In this document: positions 43,787 to 55,101 of the stretch, piece by piece | How the letters are laid out: each line of letters starts with the position of its first letter | Position numbering within the stretch: the stretch's first letter is position 1 | From: Semisulcospira habei | Taxonomy: Eukaryota > Mollusca > Gastropoda > Semisulcospiridae | DNA length: 64,000 nt | Reading direction: 5' to 3' | Assembly: GCA_036245525.1 (NCBI GenBank) | Contig: BTPG01000007.1 | Location: 126,621,060-126,685,059, forward strand | Translations under genes and position numbers: made by a program | The notes under the pieces: model-generated | The model's input: only the letters and a program-made list of their open reading frames with translations | What the model was told of the DNA's origin: nothing | Databases searched by the model: none

Positions 43787-45850
43787 TCCCATCTCTAGCA
43801 TAGCATCTACTTCGGCTTTCACTACCTCTAGCTGAGAATGAGGTAGAGGATATTGCTTCGTTCTCACCGGCACTTCATCAGTCAAGTGGATTCCACACGA
43901 GTCTAGTGTCGTCCTCAACGGATAATCTGTCAAAATATCCTTAAACTGGACAGTCAGAGCTTCTATACTAGAATGGATCTCTGGACAGTTAGGATCAAGA
44001 TGGATGGCAGAGGGTCCTTCAGACACTACTAAAGGAATGGTAGGTACTTCCTTTACCACCACGAATGCCTCTCCCCCCTCATCTTCGTCCTCCTCATCTA
44101 TCACTACTGTAGCTACTGACACTCGTTCTTGGAACTTTTTCAACAGATTTGCATGGTACAGTTTATTTTTACTGCCCACCCGTACCCTGTAGTCACACTC
44201 TCCGACTCTCTCTAGAACTTCGAATGGTCCCTGCCAAGCCATCTCCAGCTTGTTGTGTTTAACTGGAAGTAACAACAAAACCTTGTCTCCTGCATTAAAA
44301 CTGCGTGGTTTGGCTCTGCGGTCAAAGTGCTGTTTCTGCTTTTTCGAAGCTAGCTTCAGATTCTGTTGCGCTAACCTGCACGTCTCTTCAATGCGATTCC
44401 GTAAATCTACTACGTACTGGCTTGCATCTCTCACCTCTTCTCCCATCTGCTCTTTCGTCCACAGATCCCGTAGAACTGACATGGGCCCCCTTACAGTCTT
44501 GCCGTACAATAACTCGAACGGCGCGAACCCCGTCGATTCCTGAGGAACCTCCCTGTACGCAAACAGCAATGAGGGAATGTATCTGTCCCAACATCGAGGT
44601 TGCTTGCTAGCTAACTTCTTCAACATGGACACCAAGGTACCGTTGAAACGTTCTACTAGGCCATTTGCCTGCGGATGGTAAGGAGTAGTACACTTGCCTT
44701 GGATGCACAGCAAACGGTTGACTTCAGACATCACTTGTGAGGTGAACTGGGACCCTTGGTCGGTGAGTACCTCCCTCGGAATCCCCACCCTAGACCAGAT
44801 TTCTAACAATGCCTCAGCGACCCTTTCTGCTTCGATCCCCTTTAAAGGTACTGCCTCGGGATATCGAGTGGCGTAATCGACGGTCACGAGAATGAACCGG
44901 TTTCCTCTGTCGGAAGCTGGAACAATAGGCCCCACAATGTCTACCGCTACTCTCTGAAATGGTTCTTCTACTAGCGGAAGCTGTTGCATAGGAACCCGTG
45001 GTACTCTCCCTCTTGGTACTACTTTCTGACATTGTTCGCATGACTCACAGTACCTGCGAACTTGAGCACACAGTCCCGGCCAATAGAAAGTACCCCAAAT
45101 GCGTTCCCGGGTTGTCTTGCCTCCCAAATGCCCCCCCATCGGTGGGTCATGCGCTAAATGCATTACAGTCTCCCTCAAAGGCTTCGGGACGACTAACTGG
45201 GACGATTGGCTGCCTCCTTTGCTATAGACCCGATACAGAATTCCCTTCCTCCTGCAAAATTCTATCAGACTTTTCCCTGACGGAATTGCTCGGCCCTCTT
45301 CGGCCAACTTCCTAGCGCGAGCTAGAGTTTCGTCCTGGTTTTGCCACTCTATCAGTTGGGCAGGAGTCACATCGAGATCGGCCTGCTTAACGACTTTAAG
45401 CGCGCTCTCTCCCTCCTTCTCCCTCTGAACCTGAGCTCGAGTTTGGACCGCTGCTGCCATAGCACACTCACTGGCATCGATGGATACGGGACTACGTTTC
45501 CCATCTGAAAAAGTCACCCAGTTCCCTAGGATTACGTCCGGTCCCATGCGCTCCATTACGATAAGTTCGATCGTCCCTCGCACGAATGGTGAATCGATTT
45601 CAACACATGCAGTCGGATACTTATCGGACTTAGTATGGTCGACGGGATTGACGTCGATGAACCGACCTGTAAGATCCCTGGGTTCTATCCACTTGGCGGC
45701 GATCGCACTCATATCCGCGCCGGTATCACGCATGATACGAACTTCCTTTCCCTTGGCTAATCCCTTACTCCACGGGTCGTAGGGCCGGATCGTCCGCATC
45801 CCTACGGTCACGGGCTCTGTCATTACGGCTACTATCTCAGAGGCAATGGT
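43787..45850 (-). pseudogene. pol: Gypsy pol: aspartic protease and integrase
   Basis: Reading from the SINE edge: an aspartic protease with IMRDTGADMSAIA (Asp near residue 44 of the open frame), then an integrase. The zinc-binding HHCC is His236, His243, Cys273 and Cys276. The DDE core is Asp306 (AVDIVGP), Asp366 (LTDQGSQF) and Glu402 (GLVERFN), spacing DD35E. A C-terminal GPFEVLERVG segment follows (GPY/F-type module). After it come LTDEVPVRTKQYPLP and the beginning of the RT fold, up to the LINE insertion. So the protein order is protease, integrase, RT, RNase H. Confidence 0.93.
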
Positions 45851-46244
45851 CCCCACCTGGGTCTGCCGTGGGGGACTTGGGTGGGGTTAGGTACTTTTTA
45901 GTTCCCAGGGTCACCCTGGTCAGCCCCACAGGGTGGGTTTCCTTTCTATTCTGGGGCATGTGTTTCTGTCTACCCTTGGTCCATTCACCTGTATTTGTCT
46001 TTTTAAAACTCTCCCTACTGTCTGCGCTGCCTGTAGCTCTTGATATTGGATGTGTGTTGCTAAATGGTCACAGCTTTATTTAGGCCCCATGATGTAGGTT
46101 TATTTAACGTATTTGACCGGCTGGCAACATACATTCAATTTTCTGTTTAGTTTTTTTTTTTTTTTTCACAAGCAGTGCAGGCACGTCCTGAGAAAGCCTT
46201 GTTGCTGTCGGGACGTTAAGCAATGTACAATCAATCAATCAATC
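45851..46244 (+). mobile_element. SINE-like retroposon, copy 2
   Basis: 394 bp with a 12-bp TSD AGAGGCAATGGT (45839-45850 and 46245-46256), inserted at the gag/protease junction of the gypsy element. Ends in CGGGACGTTAAGCAATGTACA and (ATCA)n. Confidence 0.88.
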
Positions 46245-47546
46245 AGAGGCAATGGTGACTTGGTTAACTGACGCCTTACTCTGACAGTTCCTTGCTACGT
46301 GCCCTGGTTTGTTGCACTTAAAACACAGCCGTTCACCAGTCCCCCTGCCTGAACTAGCTGGTTCTGCCCTATGTTCTGCTTTGGCCTCAGGGGGTTTATT
46401 CGACCCTTTGTCCTTCTTGAACGGCGGACGAATCGGCCCCCCACCCAATGGACGCGAGACTGTCCGTTTGGTGTCGAGATGGAGCTGCGCTAGCTCCGCG
46501 GCCTCTTCACCATTCCTAGGACGTTTTTCCCTAACGAACATTTCAAGGTCTGCATTCATAATAGCATAAAGTTGCTCAGACAGAAACACGTCTAGCACTT
46601 GTTCTACGTCCTCTATGCTCTTATGGGCTAAAGTGAACCAACGCTTGACTGAGGTCTTTAACCTAACGAACAACTGGGGAAACGTTTCGGGACCTTCCTT
46701 TCTGGCTTCGCGAAACTGGCGTCTGTAATATTCAGCGTCACGCCTGAATCTTCTCAGTAAGGTCTCCCTCACCACCTCAAAATCTTTCCCTTGCTCTACG
46801 GTCAGCCTAAGGTATGCATCACGGGCCTCCCCCTGCAATAGAGGTGCTAACCTGATCCCCCATACCTCTTTCGGCCACCCCTGGGTTTCGGCTACTCTCT
46901 CAAAGAGCTGAAGGTAAGATTCCACATCTTCCTTATCCTCTAACGGACGCATCTTGAGCGAGTAATGCTGACTAGACTCCGTAACTGACTTCTTTTCCGA
47001 TGCTGCTAACTGTAATCTAAGCCGCGTTTCGGCCGCAACGAGCTCTTCTTTCCGTGCTTGTTCCGCGGCAGCTAGCTCTTCTTTCCGTGCTTGTTCCGCG
47101 GCAGCTAGCTTACGTTCGGTCAATGCTAAATCATCCCTCCTAGCTTGCTCAGCCGCCTCACGGTCCATCTGGAACCGCCTCTCTAACGCCCTACGCTCTA
47201 GGTCACGTTCCCATTTTTCTTCCTCTCTCCTAACTTCGGACAGGATGAACTGGGTTAGAGCTCCCCCACTAAGTCCTAGGCCCTCTCCTATCACTTTATA
47301 CTGCTCATATGGGTTTACTATCACCCCTAACCCCTCTTTACCTCCCTGATCCCTACTAGTACTGGGTGTCAGTCCTGCTGCAGTGAGAGTACGGGTAAGG
47401 GTACTCACCACCGTTTCCTTCCGAGAGGGAGTGGCCAAAGTGGCTCCTCTCTCTCCTGGACCCTCATCCCCTGCACCACCACCCTCGGACTCAGGGTCGT
47501 GCCCCGACGTGGCACGGGTGGCCCTGGTCTCCCGTTTAGGGGGCAT
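46245..47546 (-). pseudogene. gag: Gypsy gag
   Basis: The likely start is MPPKRETRATR at 47546; the open frame extends further up without support. The N-terminal third is charged, followed by a Glu/Arg/Ala coiled coil with a tandem AAEQARKEEL duplication (47035-47105 region). A capsid-like domain comes next (YLQLFERVAETQGWPKEVWG, LLQGEARDAYLRL, LRRFRRDAEYYRRQFREARK). A CCHC zinc knuckle, CFKCNKPGHVARNC, is near the end. The frame enters the SINE within seven codons of the TSD. The gag frame and the protease frame on the other side of the SINE are in register, so gag and pol were one continuous frame here. Confidence 0.9.
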
Positions 47547-47894
47547 CCTGATCTGGGTGTCCCGGAGGCAGTGATGACAACTGCTCCCCAGCAGGACCCC
47601 TGACAAAGATAAAACAAAACAAATAAATACACAGAATACAAACAACGAATAAGGACTAGACAGTGACAAGAGCCGAAGGGTCCTCACCACTCGGTACCTG
47701 AGTAATGAGAGGCAACCACTCATGCCACCCCCCGTTTATGCGCACTGCACTCTCTGGCCGTGGCCCCTGGCGCAATACGCCCCCACTCCCGCCAACCGCC
47801 CGCTAAATCTTACTCGTACCACAACACGAACAAACGATCACTGGCGCACAAAAATACCCTAATCTACCTAATCTGTTACCTCCCCCTAATCCTT

Positions 47895-47912
47895 ATCCCA
47901 CCGCTGCCACCA
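47895..47912 (-). promoter_or_regulatory. Primer-binding site, tRNA-Leu type
   Basis: TGGTGGCAGCGGTGGGAT on the minus strand, 4 nt after the 5' LTR. It is the complement of a tRNA 3' end ATCCCACCGCTGCCACCA, which I recognise as a leucine tRNA acceptor/T-arm sequence. Confidence 0.8.
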
Positions 47913-47916
47913 AATA

Positions 47917-49624
47917 TGTCACGACACGCCTGACGGAGTCAGGGCGCCGTGGACAATGTAAGTGCTCACACTCGAGGAAACCCACCCACTCTAAATAAAC
48001 CACACAACGCCAGTGATAAACAACAAACAAATCTTTTATTACCCACTCTTACTCTAACCCCCACCCCAACCCACTAACGCCCCACACCCTCACACATACC
48101 CACACATGCACTCATAACGTATTAACACATAAAAAAGATTAACAGATAAAAAATGACTAACAGGTGAAAATGACTAACAGGTGAAAATGACTAACAGACG
48201 AAAATGACTAACAGGTGAAAATGACTAACAGGTGAAAATCGGCAATGGCTATACAAGGCGGGTACTTTGTCTCTGTACAGTGTCCTCTGTCCCACACTAG
48301 ACAGGGTGGCTCGTAACGTATGAGTACTACCCCTACACCGCAGAGCACCGTAGCCGCGCTTGCCCACGCACGCCTGTGACCGACGCGCAGAACGTAGAAT
48401 CAGCCTGCTGTAGCCCAACGCACTTGTCCAACAGGACCGGCTAGCGAAGGCGTTCCGACTCCCGATGATGCGTCACCGTTGGTCGTGGATGATGAAGAGA
48501 TCGAAGGACGAAATCTTCGAAGCCAGTGCACTGGAAAAGGGCGCATTGTCAGTCAAAGTGCCAACACAGTTAATTCTGGCCTATTTGACACGCACCTACT
48601 CACAAACCACGTGAGTTGTGTCTCGTCTCACCCTAATACCCGCCTTGGCCATATTAAATATACAATCATAGATATGAAAGCTTCCTATGTACATTCAACA
48701 TTCACCAGGTCTGCACTATTCCATTACACTAACATTAAGCTAGCACAACCACTTTTGTATAACATTGCCACTGCTAAAACCAACATTATCAAAATATCCA
48801 CATGTACATACAAAGATATCAAATAATCACCAGCAACCACCCCACGTGACAATCTTATTACATTACATCTAGGACTTAATACCAATATATTTGAAAGGAT
48901 ACCCACTTTAATTCATTTTACAACATGGCCCTTTAAATATACTCACTCGGCGACAGCCGAACATAAACAACTAAATCCGACACCCACCACGTTACAACCC
49001 AACCTAAAAACCATGGTTAAAGACTCGATTAAAACATCACTAAAAAACTAGACGAACATACACTTCCGAACCTATGTACACATTCAAACACCTGAGAGCA
49101 CAGCAGCTAACTGAGGAAAATGGCATGAGTATTTACCTGTCACTGGTGAGTCCTCCGGCAGGACGAGACAAACAAGACGAAGACGAACTGGAGGGGTCTT
49201 CTGTTGAGTAGCAGCCGTGGTCACAAGTCTCTCGGACACCCACACCCAGGAACACTGGCCGTGGTCTTGCAGGGAGGGTAACACAACCCTCACACAGCTT
49301 GTCAAGGGCTCCAAACGAGGCCGCACCCTGACCCAGACTTTCACTGCGCTAGCTAACTCCGCTAACTGACTGTAATATCCCTCTGCTACCTTGCAGTTTA
49401 ACTTTACCCTGAACACTGTTCGGTTAAAGCTACCCGGCGAAAGCGTGCAACCGCTGTACTCGCTCACTGTTAAGCTTGCTGCATGGGCTTTACGATTACG
49501 CTCACACTACATTTATTAACTTCCCTAAACTAAGGCTATTTACAGAAGTCGGCGACCTACATTTATTAACAAGAAAACGACTTGACGAAAAAATGAAACA
49601 ACATGTCACATCCGTTACGTGACA
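47917..49624 (-). repeat. 5' LTR of the gypsy element
   Basis: 1708 bp, begins TGTCACGTAACGG and ends TGTCGTGACA on the minus strand. Near-identical to 35668-37378. Confidence 0.93.
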
Positions 49625-49629
49625 CCCTC

Positions 49630-50584
49630 ATCTTCTCATGTATCTATCGCCCCCCTCCAAGCTCTCAAAACAAACTCACAAACTCCATGTTCCTCACCGA
49701 GTTTGACCTCCTCCTCGACCACTACAGCACACGACCCGGACAACACATCCTTCTAGGCGACTTTAACTTCCACTTTGACAAACCCAACCACCCTGACACA
49801 AAACGCCTTTGCACATCACTTTCAAACCACAATCTTACACAACACATCGCTAAACCCACCCACCGACTCGGCCACACTCTCGACTGGATCATCACCCGCA
49901 CCTCCGATCAACTCTTTCTCGACTCTGACACCTCCTCTATGCTTCCCTCTGACCACCTCGCTATTCTCATCTCCCTCAATCTACCTCCCCCGAAAAAACC
50001 AAGCTCATTGTCGCTCATCACAAACTAAAATCTGTCAACCCCGAGAGCTTCTTCGACGAAGCTGTCGACCTTCTCTTGGACCCCGCCCCCTCTTGCATCC
50101 CATTTCGATTCCTCCCTTCGAAAACTTCTAGACACCCATGCCCCTGTCACCACCTGCTCCATGCCCAACCGACTCCCCTGCCCCTGGCTCACTGACGACA
50201 TAGCTGCGGGCCAAGCGCGAGCACTGACAAGCGGAACGCCGCTGGCGCTCATCTGACCTCACCGTTCACAGACAGATCTTCCAAACAACTAGATCCAAAG
50301 TCTGCAAAATGATCTCCGACTCTAAACGCAAACACCTTCAAAACCAAATCCTGGAATCCACTTCTTCCAAAACCCTCTACGCCACCATGAACACACTCCT
50401 AGGCACTTTTAAAGACTCTCCTCTCCCCAACACACACAGCAAAGAAGAACTCCCGTCCGCTTTTTCTACCTATTTTTCGGACAAAATCCAAACTCTGCGC
50501 AACACACTCGACACTCTGCCTTCTCCGCCTTGCCCTCCCGACCCCACCTTTTCCGGCACTCCCCTCTCGTCCTTCCGCCCCATC
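49630..50584 (+). pseudogene. L2 LINE endonuclease, C-terminal half, and linker
   Basis: IFSCIYRPPPSSQNK, FDLLLDHYSTRPGQHILLGD-FNFH, THRLGHTLDWIITR and LPSDHLAILISL are the second half of an APE endonuclease, including the SDH-type catalytic His. The frame continues from the piece left of the gypsy TSD. Frameshifts occur near 50020-50060 and in the 50130-50310 stretch, then KRKHLQNQILESTSSKTLYA leads towards the RT. The SINE follows. Confidence 0.85.
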
Positions 50585-50595
50585 TCTCAGGATGA

Positions 50596-50981
50596 ACCCC
50601 CACCCGGGTCTGCCCTGGGGGACTTGGGTGGGGTTAGGTATTTTTTAGTTCCCAGGGTCACCCTGGTCAGCCCCACAGGGTGGGTTTTCCTCTCCATTCT
50701 GGGGCATGTGTTTCTGTCTACCCTTTGTCCATTCACCTGTATTTGCCTTTTTAAAACTCTCCCTACTGTCTGCACTGCCTGTAGCTCTTGATATTGGATG
50801 TTTGTTGCTAAATGGTCTTAGCTTTATTTAGCCCCATGTGTTAGGTTTATTTAACGTATTTGACCGGCTGGCGACATACATTCAATGTTCTGTTTTTTTG
50901 TTTTTTTTTCACAAGCAGTGCAGGCACGTCCTGAGAAAGCCTTGTTGCTGTCGGGACGTTAAGCAATGTACAATCAATCAA
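50596..50981 (+). mobile_element. SINE-like retroposon, copy 3
   Basis: 386 bp with an 11-bp TSD TCTCAGGATGA (50585-50595 and 50982-50992), inserted in the L2 RT region. Closely similar to copy 2. Confidence 0.88.
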
Positions 50982-50992
50982 TCTCAGGATGA

Positions 50993-51788
50993 AGTCCTCA
51001 AGACCATAAAGTCCATGCCCTTCAAAACCTGCGAACTAGACCCCCTCCCAGCTTCTCTCTACCGTGACGGCCTTCCAAAACTTCTGCCCTTCATTACCGA
51101 CATCATCAACGCATCTCTAGAAAACGGCTCCGTCCCCGATATCTTCAAGTCCGCCATCGTCCGTCCTCTCCTCAAAAAACACAACCTCGACCCAAACGAA
51201 CTCAAGAACTATCGCCCAGTCTCCAATCTCTCTTTCCTGTCCAAGTTTCTTAAGTTCTTGAGAAGGTTGTTCTCAACCAGCTCAACCTCCACCTCACCGA
51301 CAACAACCTCAGTCCATTCCAGTCTGCCTATCGCAAACATCACAGCACTGAAACAGCCCTTCTACATATCTTAAACGATCTGCTTCTCTCCACCGACTCG
51401 GGCAACATCTCTCTTCTTACACTACTCGATCTCTCTGCCGCCTTTGACACTATTGACCACTCTATCCGACTCCACCACTCCTTCGGCATCACTGACTCTG
51501 CTCACTCCTGGTTTCTCTCCTACCTCTCCGACAGACAGCAGTCCGTCACCATCAACGGCGTCTCTTCCAACCCAGTCACGCTCTCATGCGGAGTTCCACA
51601 GGGGTCCGTCCTGGGCTCGGTCCTTTTCACACTCTACACCTCTCCCCTGTCCAACATCATCCAGTCTCACCTCTACGCTGACGACTCACAACTGCTAGAC
51701 AAAGACAAACTCGACAACACTCAGTCACTGCTGACTCGCACGGCTGACTGCTACGAAGACGTGAAAAACTGGATGACAGCAAACAAGC
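50993..51788 (+). pseudogene. L2 LINE reverse transcriptase, first part
   Basis: CELDPLPASLYRDGLPKLLP, IVRPLLKKHNLDPNELKNYR and PVSNLSFLSK, then a frameshift at about 51255. After it come SAYRKHHSTETALLHILNDL, LLDLSAAFDTIDHSI (first catalytic Asp), GVPQGSVLG and YADDSQL near 51674. This is L2-clade RT. At least one frameshift, so inactive. Confidence 0.88.
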
Positions 51789-52285
51789 TTAAGACCCCGC
51801 CACACGTGCCGGTTGTGCCCCGATTTTGAAGCCGATTCTGATCCGATTGCGATCGGATGACGTCAATTATCCGATCCGGTCCCAATCGGCAGGGAATCGG
51901 GTGTCTAGAACCTGCTCTATTTTTCCGATCCGAATTGGTCCCGATCGTAAGCTTCAACCAATCAGAGCGCGTCTCGCAAAGCACGTCGTTTCAGTTTGAA
52001 AATGGCGGAAGATCAGTACCACCATCATTGCCGATGTCTCGCCCGCCTCTTCCCGAATATGATGCAAAACTGCTGATAATGCAAGCACATCATCATCACT
52101 GTCAAAACTAGCAGCCATTTTGCAGAAACAGGTACGACTTTGATCTTCGGTTCAAACCAGTCGGCTAAACAAGTCGGGAAATGTGTGGCAGTGCACACGT
52201 TTTTATAGTCCGGCCCGATCACCTACCAATTCGAAACTGATCGGGAATCAGCCTCAAAATCTGGCATGTGTGGCGGGGCCTTTAA
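51789..52285. mobile_element. TTAA MITE with ATCGG-rich subterminal repeats
   Basis: TTAA duplication (51789-51792 and 52282-52285) around 489 bp. Ends GACCCCGCCACACGTGCC and, inverted, AGGCCCCGCCACACATGCC. ATCGG/CCGAT words recur near both ends. Removing it and one TTAA restores the L2 RT reading frame exactly, so the boundaries are firm. No ORF. Confidence 0.88.
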
Positions 52286-53112
52286 ACTGAATGACGACAA
52301 AACGGAAGCCATGCTGGTAGGCACTCGCCAGAAACTCTCCCAGCTCCCTCCCTCTCTCCACCTTCAACTCGATAGCACCCCTATCTCCCTCTCTGACTCG
52401 CCCAAGAACCTCGGCGTTATCCTCGATTCCTCTCTGTCCATGACCAGCTTCATCTCCTCCACGGCCCAGGCATGCTATTTCCACCTCCGCCGCATCAGTC
52501 AGGTCAGAAAATACCTCACTACCGAAGCTGCCACCAAACTTGCTGTCTCTCTCATCTTATCTCGCATCGACTACTGCAACTCTCTCCTTTCTGGCCTCCC
52601 TCACTCCACCACTTTCACTCTCCAGCGCATCCAGAACAATGCTGCCCGCCTCGTCCTCAGAAAGAAAAAATCCGACCACATCACACCCCTGCTGAAACTC
52701 CTTCACTGGCTCCCCATCCCCCAACGCATCCAATACAAAATTCTGTCTCTCTGCTACAAATCCCTGAACAACTGCGCTCCTGCCTATCTCTCCAACTTAC
52801 TTCACCCCTACACACCTTCCCGCTCCCTCCGCTCTGCCTCCGACCCTCTCCGCCTCCACATCCCTCGCACCAAACTCAACACTTTCGGCCCCCGCTCCTT
52901 CTCCGTTTACGGTCCATCCACCTGGAACACTCTCCCACTCTCTCTTCGTCAGAAACACTCTCTCCCCTCCTTCCAGTCCGCCCTCAAAACTCGCCTCTTT
53001 CAACAAATGAAAAGAAAACGGGAGACTGCCAGTGCTAATATTTTAGGAAGGTTACAAAGTAAAGTAGGATATAGCACTGTCAGGGGAGAGAAATGTGCAA
53101 CATCCGACCAGT
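52286..53112 (+). pseudogene. L2 LINE reverse transcriptase, C-terminal part
   Basis: LNDDKTEAMLVGTRQK, PKNLGVILDSSLSM, LSRIDYCNSLLSGLPHST, ITPLLKLLHWLPIPQRIQYK and RSFSVYGPSTWNTLPLSLRQ are the conserved L2 thumb and C-terminal blocks. True L2 coding ends at about 53005 (LKTRLFQQ), where the foldback element is inserted; the remaining codons to 53112 belong to the insert. Confidence 0.88.
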
Positions 53113-53751
53113 GATCATAGATCTACTGTGGCCAAAGCACAAAAAAAGAGATAGGAAAGAGAGGGGGCGCTAAGAAAGTGACTGAAAGCAATGCATATGG
53201 AAGTAGTAATAAATGAAAAGAAAACGGGAGACTGCCAGTGCTAATATTTTAGGAAGGTTACAAAGTTAAGTAGGATATAGCACTGACAGGGGAGAGAAAT
53301 GTGCATGATCGACCAGTGGTCATAGATCTACTGTGGCCAAAGCACAAAAAAAAGAAAAGAAAGAGATAGGAAAGAGAGGGGGCGCTAAGAAAGTGACTGA
53401 AAGCAATGCATATGGAAGCCCCCCCGAAGGGGGGCGTATCACATATCCACTGTTCCAGCCACTCAGTGCACCGGCTAAATATCTGGACCCCCCTTGGGGG
53501 ACCTAGATTTAAATTTCCATGCACTGAGCGGCTGGAACAGTGGATATGTGATATGCCCCCCTTCGGGGGGGGGGGGGGGGGGGGGGGGCTTCCATATGCA
53601 TTGCTTTGAGTCACTTTCTTAACGCCCCCTCTCTTTCCTATCTCTTTTTTTTTTTTTTGTGCTTTGGCCACAGTAGATCTATGATCACTGGTCGATCATG
53701 CACATTTCTCTCCCCTGACAGTGCTATATCCTACTTTACTTTGTAACCTCA
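53006..53751. mobile_element. Foldback-type insertion with giant hairpin
   Basis: Flanked by CCTCTTTCAACA on both sides (52994-53005 and 53752-53763). It holds a direct repeat (about 53006-53206 and 53213-53420) and an almost perfect inverted repeat (53255-53490 against 53505-53749) centred near 53500. The arms include ACATATCCACTGTTCCAGCC and its complement, and C/G runs. Confidence 0.8.
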
Positions 53752-53763
53752 CCTCTTTCAACA

Positions 53764-53955
53764 GTTTTAGCACTATATCACCACACTCCCCACCGCAAGC
53801 TGACCGTCATAATGTATTTCACTATTTGTGGTACGTGAGTCATTGTCTAAAGCGTGCGCATGCGTGCGCGAGTTGTGAGTGCGCGCTTACAGAGTTATAA
53901 TTATTATAAGATAAGCGCATTACAAATACCGTAATTATTATTTAATTATAGTCAT
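53764..53955 (+). repeat. L2 3' UTR and tail
   Basis: Continues the L2 element after the foldback insertion; ends AAGATAAGCGCATTACAAATACC then AATTATTATTTAATTATAG. Confidence 0.65.
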
Positions 53956-54033
53956 TTCTGCAGAGTTATTGTGACAAAAAGTGCTACCAAAAGCTATGGG
54001 TTTGAAGTGTCTCAATACCTTCAAATGTAAGTC

Positions 54034-54256
54034 TTAACCCTTATCATTCTGAATACACCAGTGTGTGAAATAAGTTTGACTAAAATAGTTCAAGGGCAGT
54101 GCCATAATAGCTTGGCGCCTCTAGGCGCCAAGCTATTCTGGCACCACCCTTGAACTAAAGCCATTGGTCTATATCCTTATGTGTAAGTACTATAATGTAG
54201 CTTGCAATATGGCAGTGTACAGATTTGAAGCTTTTAGCCCCGGTATGATATGGGCT
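54034..54256. mobile_element. TTAA MITE, second subfamily
   Basis: TTAACCCTTATCATTCTGAATACACC to GTATGATATGGGCTAA (right TTAA lost). Stem at 54087-54156 with arms AGTTCAAGGGCAGTGCCATAATAGC and partner. Confidence 0.72.
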
Positions 54257-54342
54257 AAAGAGTAATCAGACCCCATCTAAACATTTTAAAAGGTATCCAA
54301 AAAAATGGACCAGAAATGCTGAATCATTAGCATACATGTACT

Positions 54343-54544
54343 TTAACCCTTATCATTCGGAATACACCAGTGTGTGAAATAAGTTTGACTAAAATAGTTC
54401 AAGGGTAGTGCCAGAATAGCTTGGCGCCTCTAGGCAACACCCTTGAACTAAAGCCATTGGTCTATATCCTTATCTGTAAATACTATAATGTAGCCTGGCA
54501 GTGTACAAATTTGAAGCTTTTAGCCTCAGTATGATATGGGTTAA
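54343..54544. mobile_element. TTAA MITE, second subfamily, stem half deleted
   Basis: TTAACCCTTATCATTCGGAATACACC to GTATGATATGGGTTAA. The stem at 54396-54449 lacks most of the right arm. Confidence 0.72.
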
Positions 54545-54845
54545 ATAAATGAAAATAGTGTGACTTGGATGCAGATGTGTTAAATTTTAATGCGTCAGCC
54601 TACCCATTTGTCACATGTTCAGTACCTGATTCTGACTTTTAGTGTGTCATAGACTCACAGGAATGGCCCTGCCAGAATAGCTTAGTACTGAGACTAGAGG
54701 CATAAGTTAAGCTAAGTGACCATGATAGTTTGATTGAAAGCGCCAGCTATTCGCGAAACCACCATTGAGCTGTCATAGTCAATCTGTTTCATGCCATTAC
54801 AAAATAGGGCTGAATTAATGGATTACTTTTGTTAAAGTTATACCC
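54545..54845. other. Decayed MITE remnant, no gene
   Basis: GCCCTGCCAGAATAGCTTAG and GCCAGCTATTCGCGAAACCACC near 54665 and 54745 look like an old palindrome copy. Confidence 0.45.
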
Positions 54846-55101
54846 ATCCTTTTTAAGTCCCTTCTATTTATAGAAGAGACTTTTTAGGACGGGGTCGCAG
54901 TGGGGTGAATTTAATAGCATGTCTATGGTGTCAAAGGCGGGCAGGCCTAAACCTCTCACAAATTGAAGTAACAAGATAAAAATTATGTCATGTCTAGTTA
55001 CGCTAACCTCGCTGCAGAACGTACATTTGGCATGTAGCGCTGTATGTGCTTATACATGTTTTGTATGTATATAAACAAGAGAATCTCCGATATTTCTGTA
55101 C

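Larger units (their letters stand above)
35668..49624 (-). mobile_element. Ty3/gypsy LTR retrotransposon, Gmr1-like pol order
   Basis: Two near-identical LTRs, 5-bp TSD CCCTC (35663-35667 and 49625-49629), a PBS, a polypurine tract and gag, protease, integrase, RT and RNase H. Reading on the minus strand, integrase comes before RT. Interrupted by a SINE at the gag/protease junction and a LINE between integrase and RT. Without inserts it would be about 8.4 kb. Confidence 0.92.
34100..53955 (+). mobile_element. L2-type LINE, heavily interrupted
   Basis: Endonuclease pieces at 35289-35667 and 49630-50028, RT pieces at 50993-51788 and 52286-53005, and a 3' end near 53955 (GATAAGCGCATTACAAATACC then ATTATT-type tail, as in L2 elements). 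It was entered by a gypsy element, a SINE, a TTAA MITE and a foldback insertion. The 5' boundary is uncertain; 34100 is a rough guess based on the start of GC-richer sequence. Confidence 0.75.

Noticed and set aside
52472..53038. 188-codon forward ORF overlapping the L2 RT
   Set aside because: Shadow frame; the overlapping frame carries the conserved RT thumb motifs.
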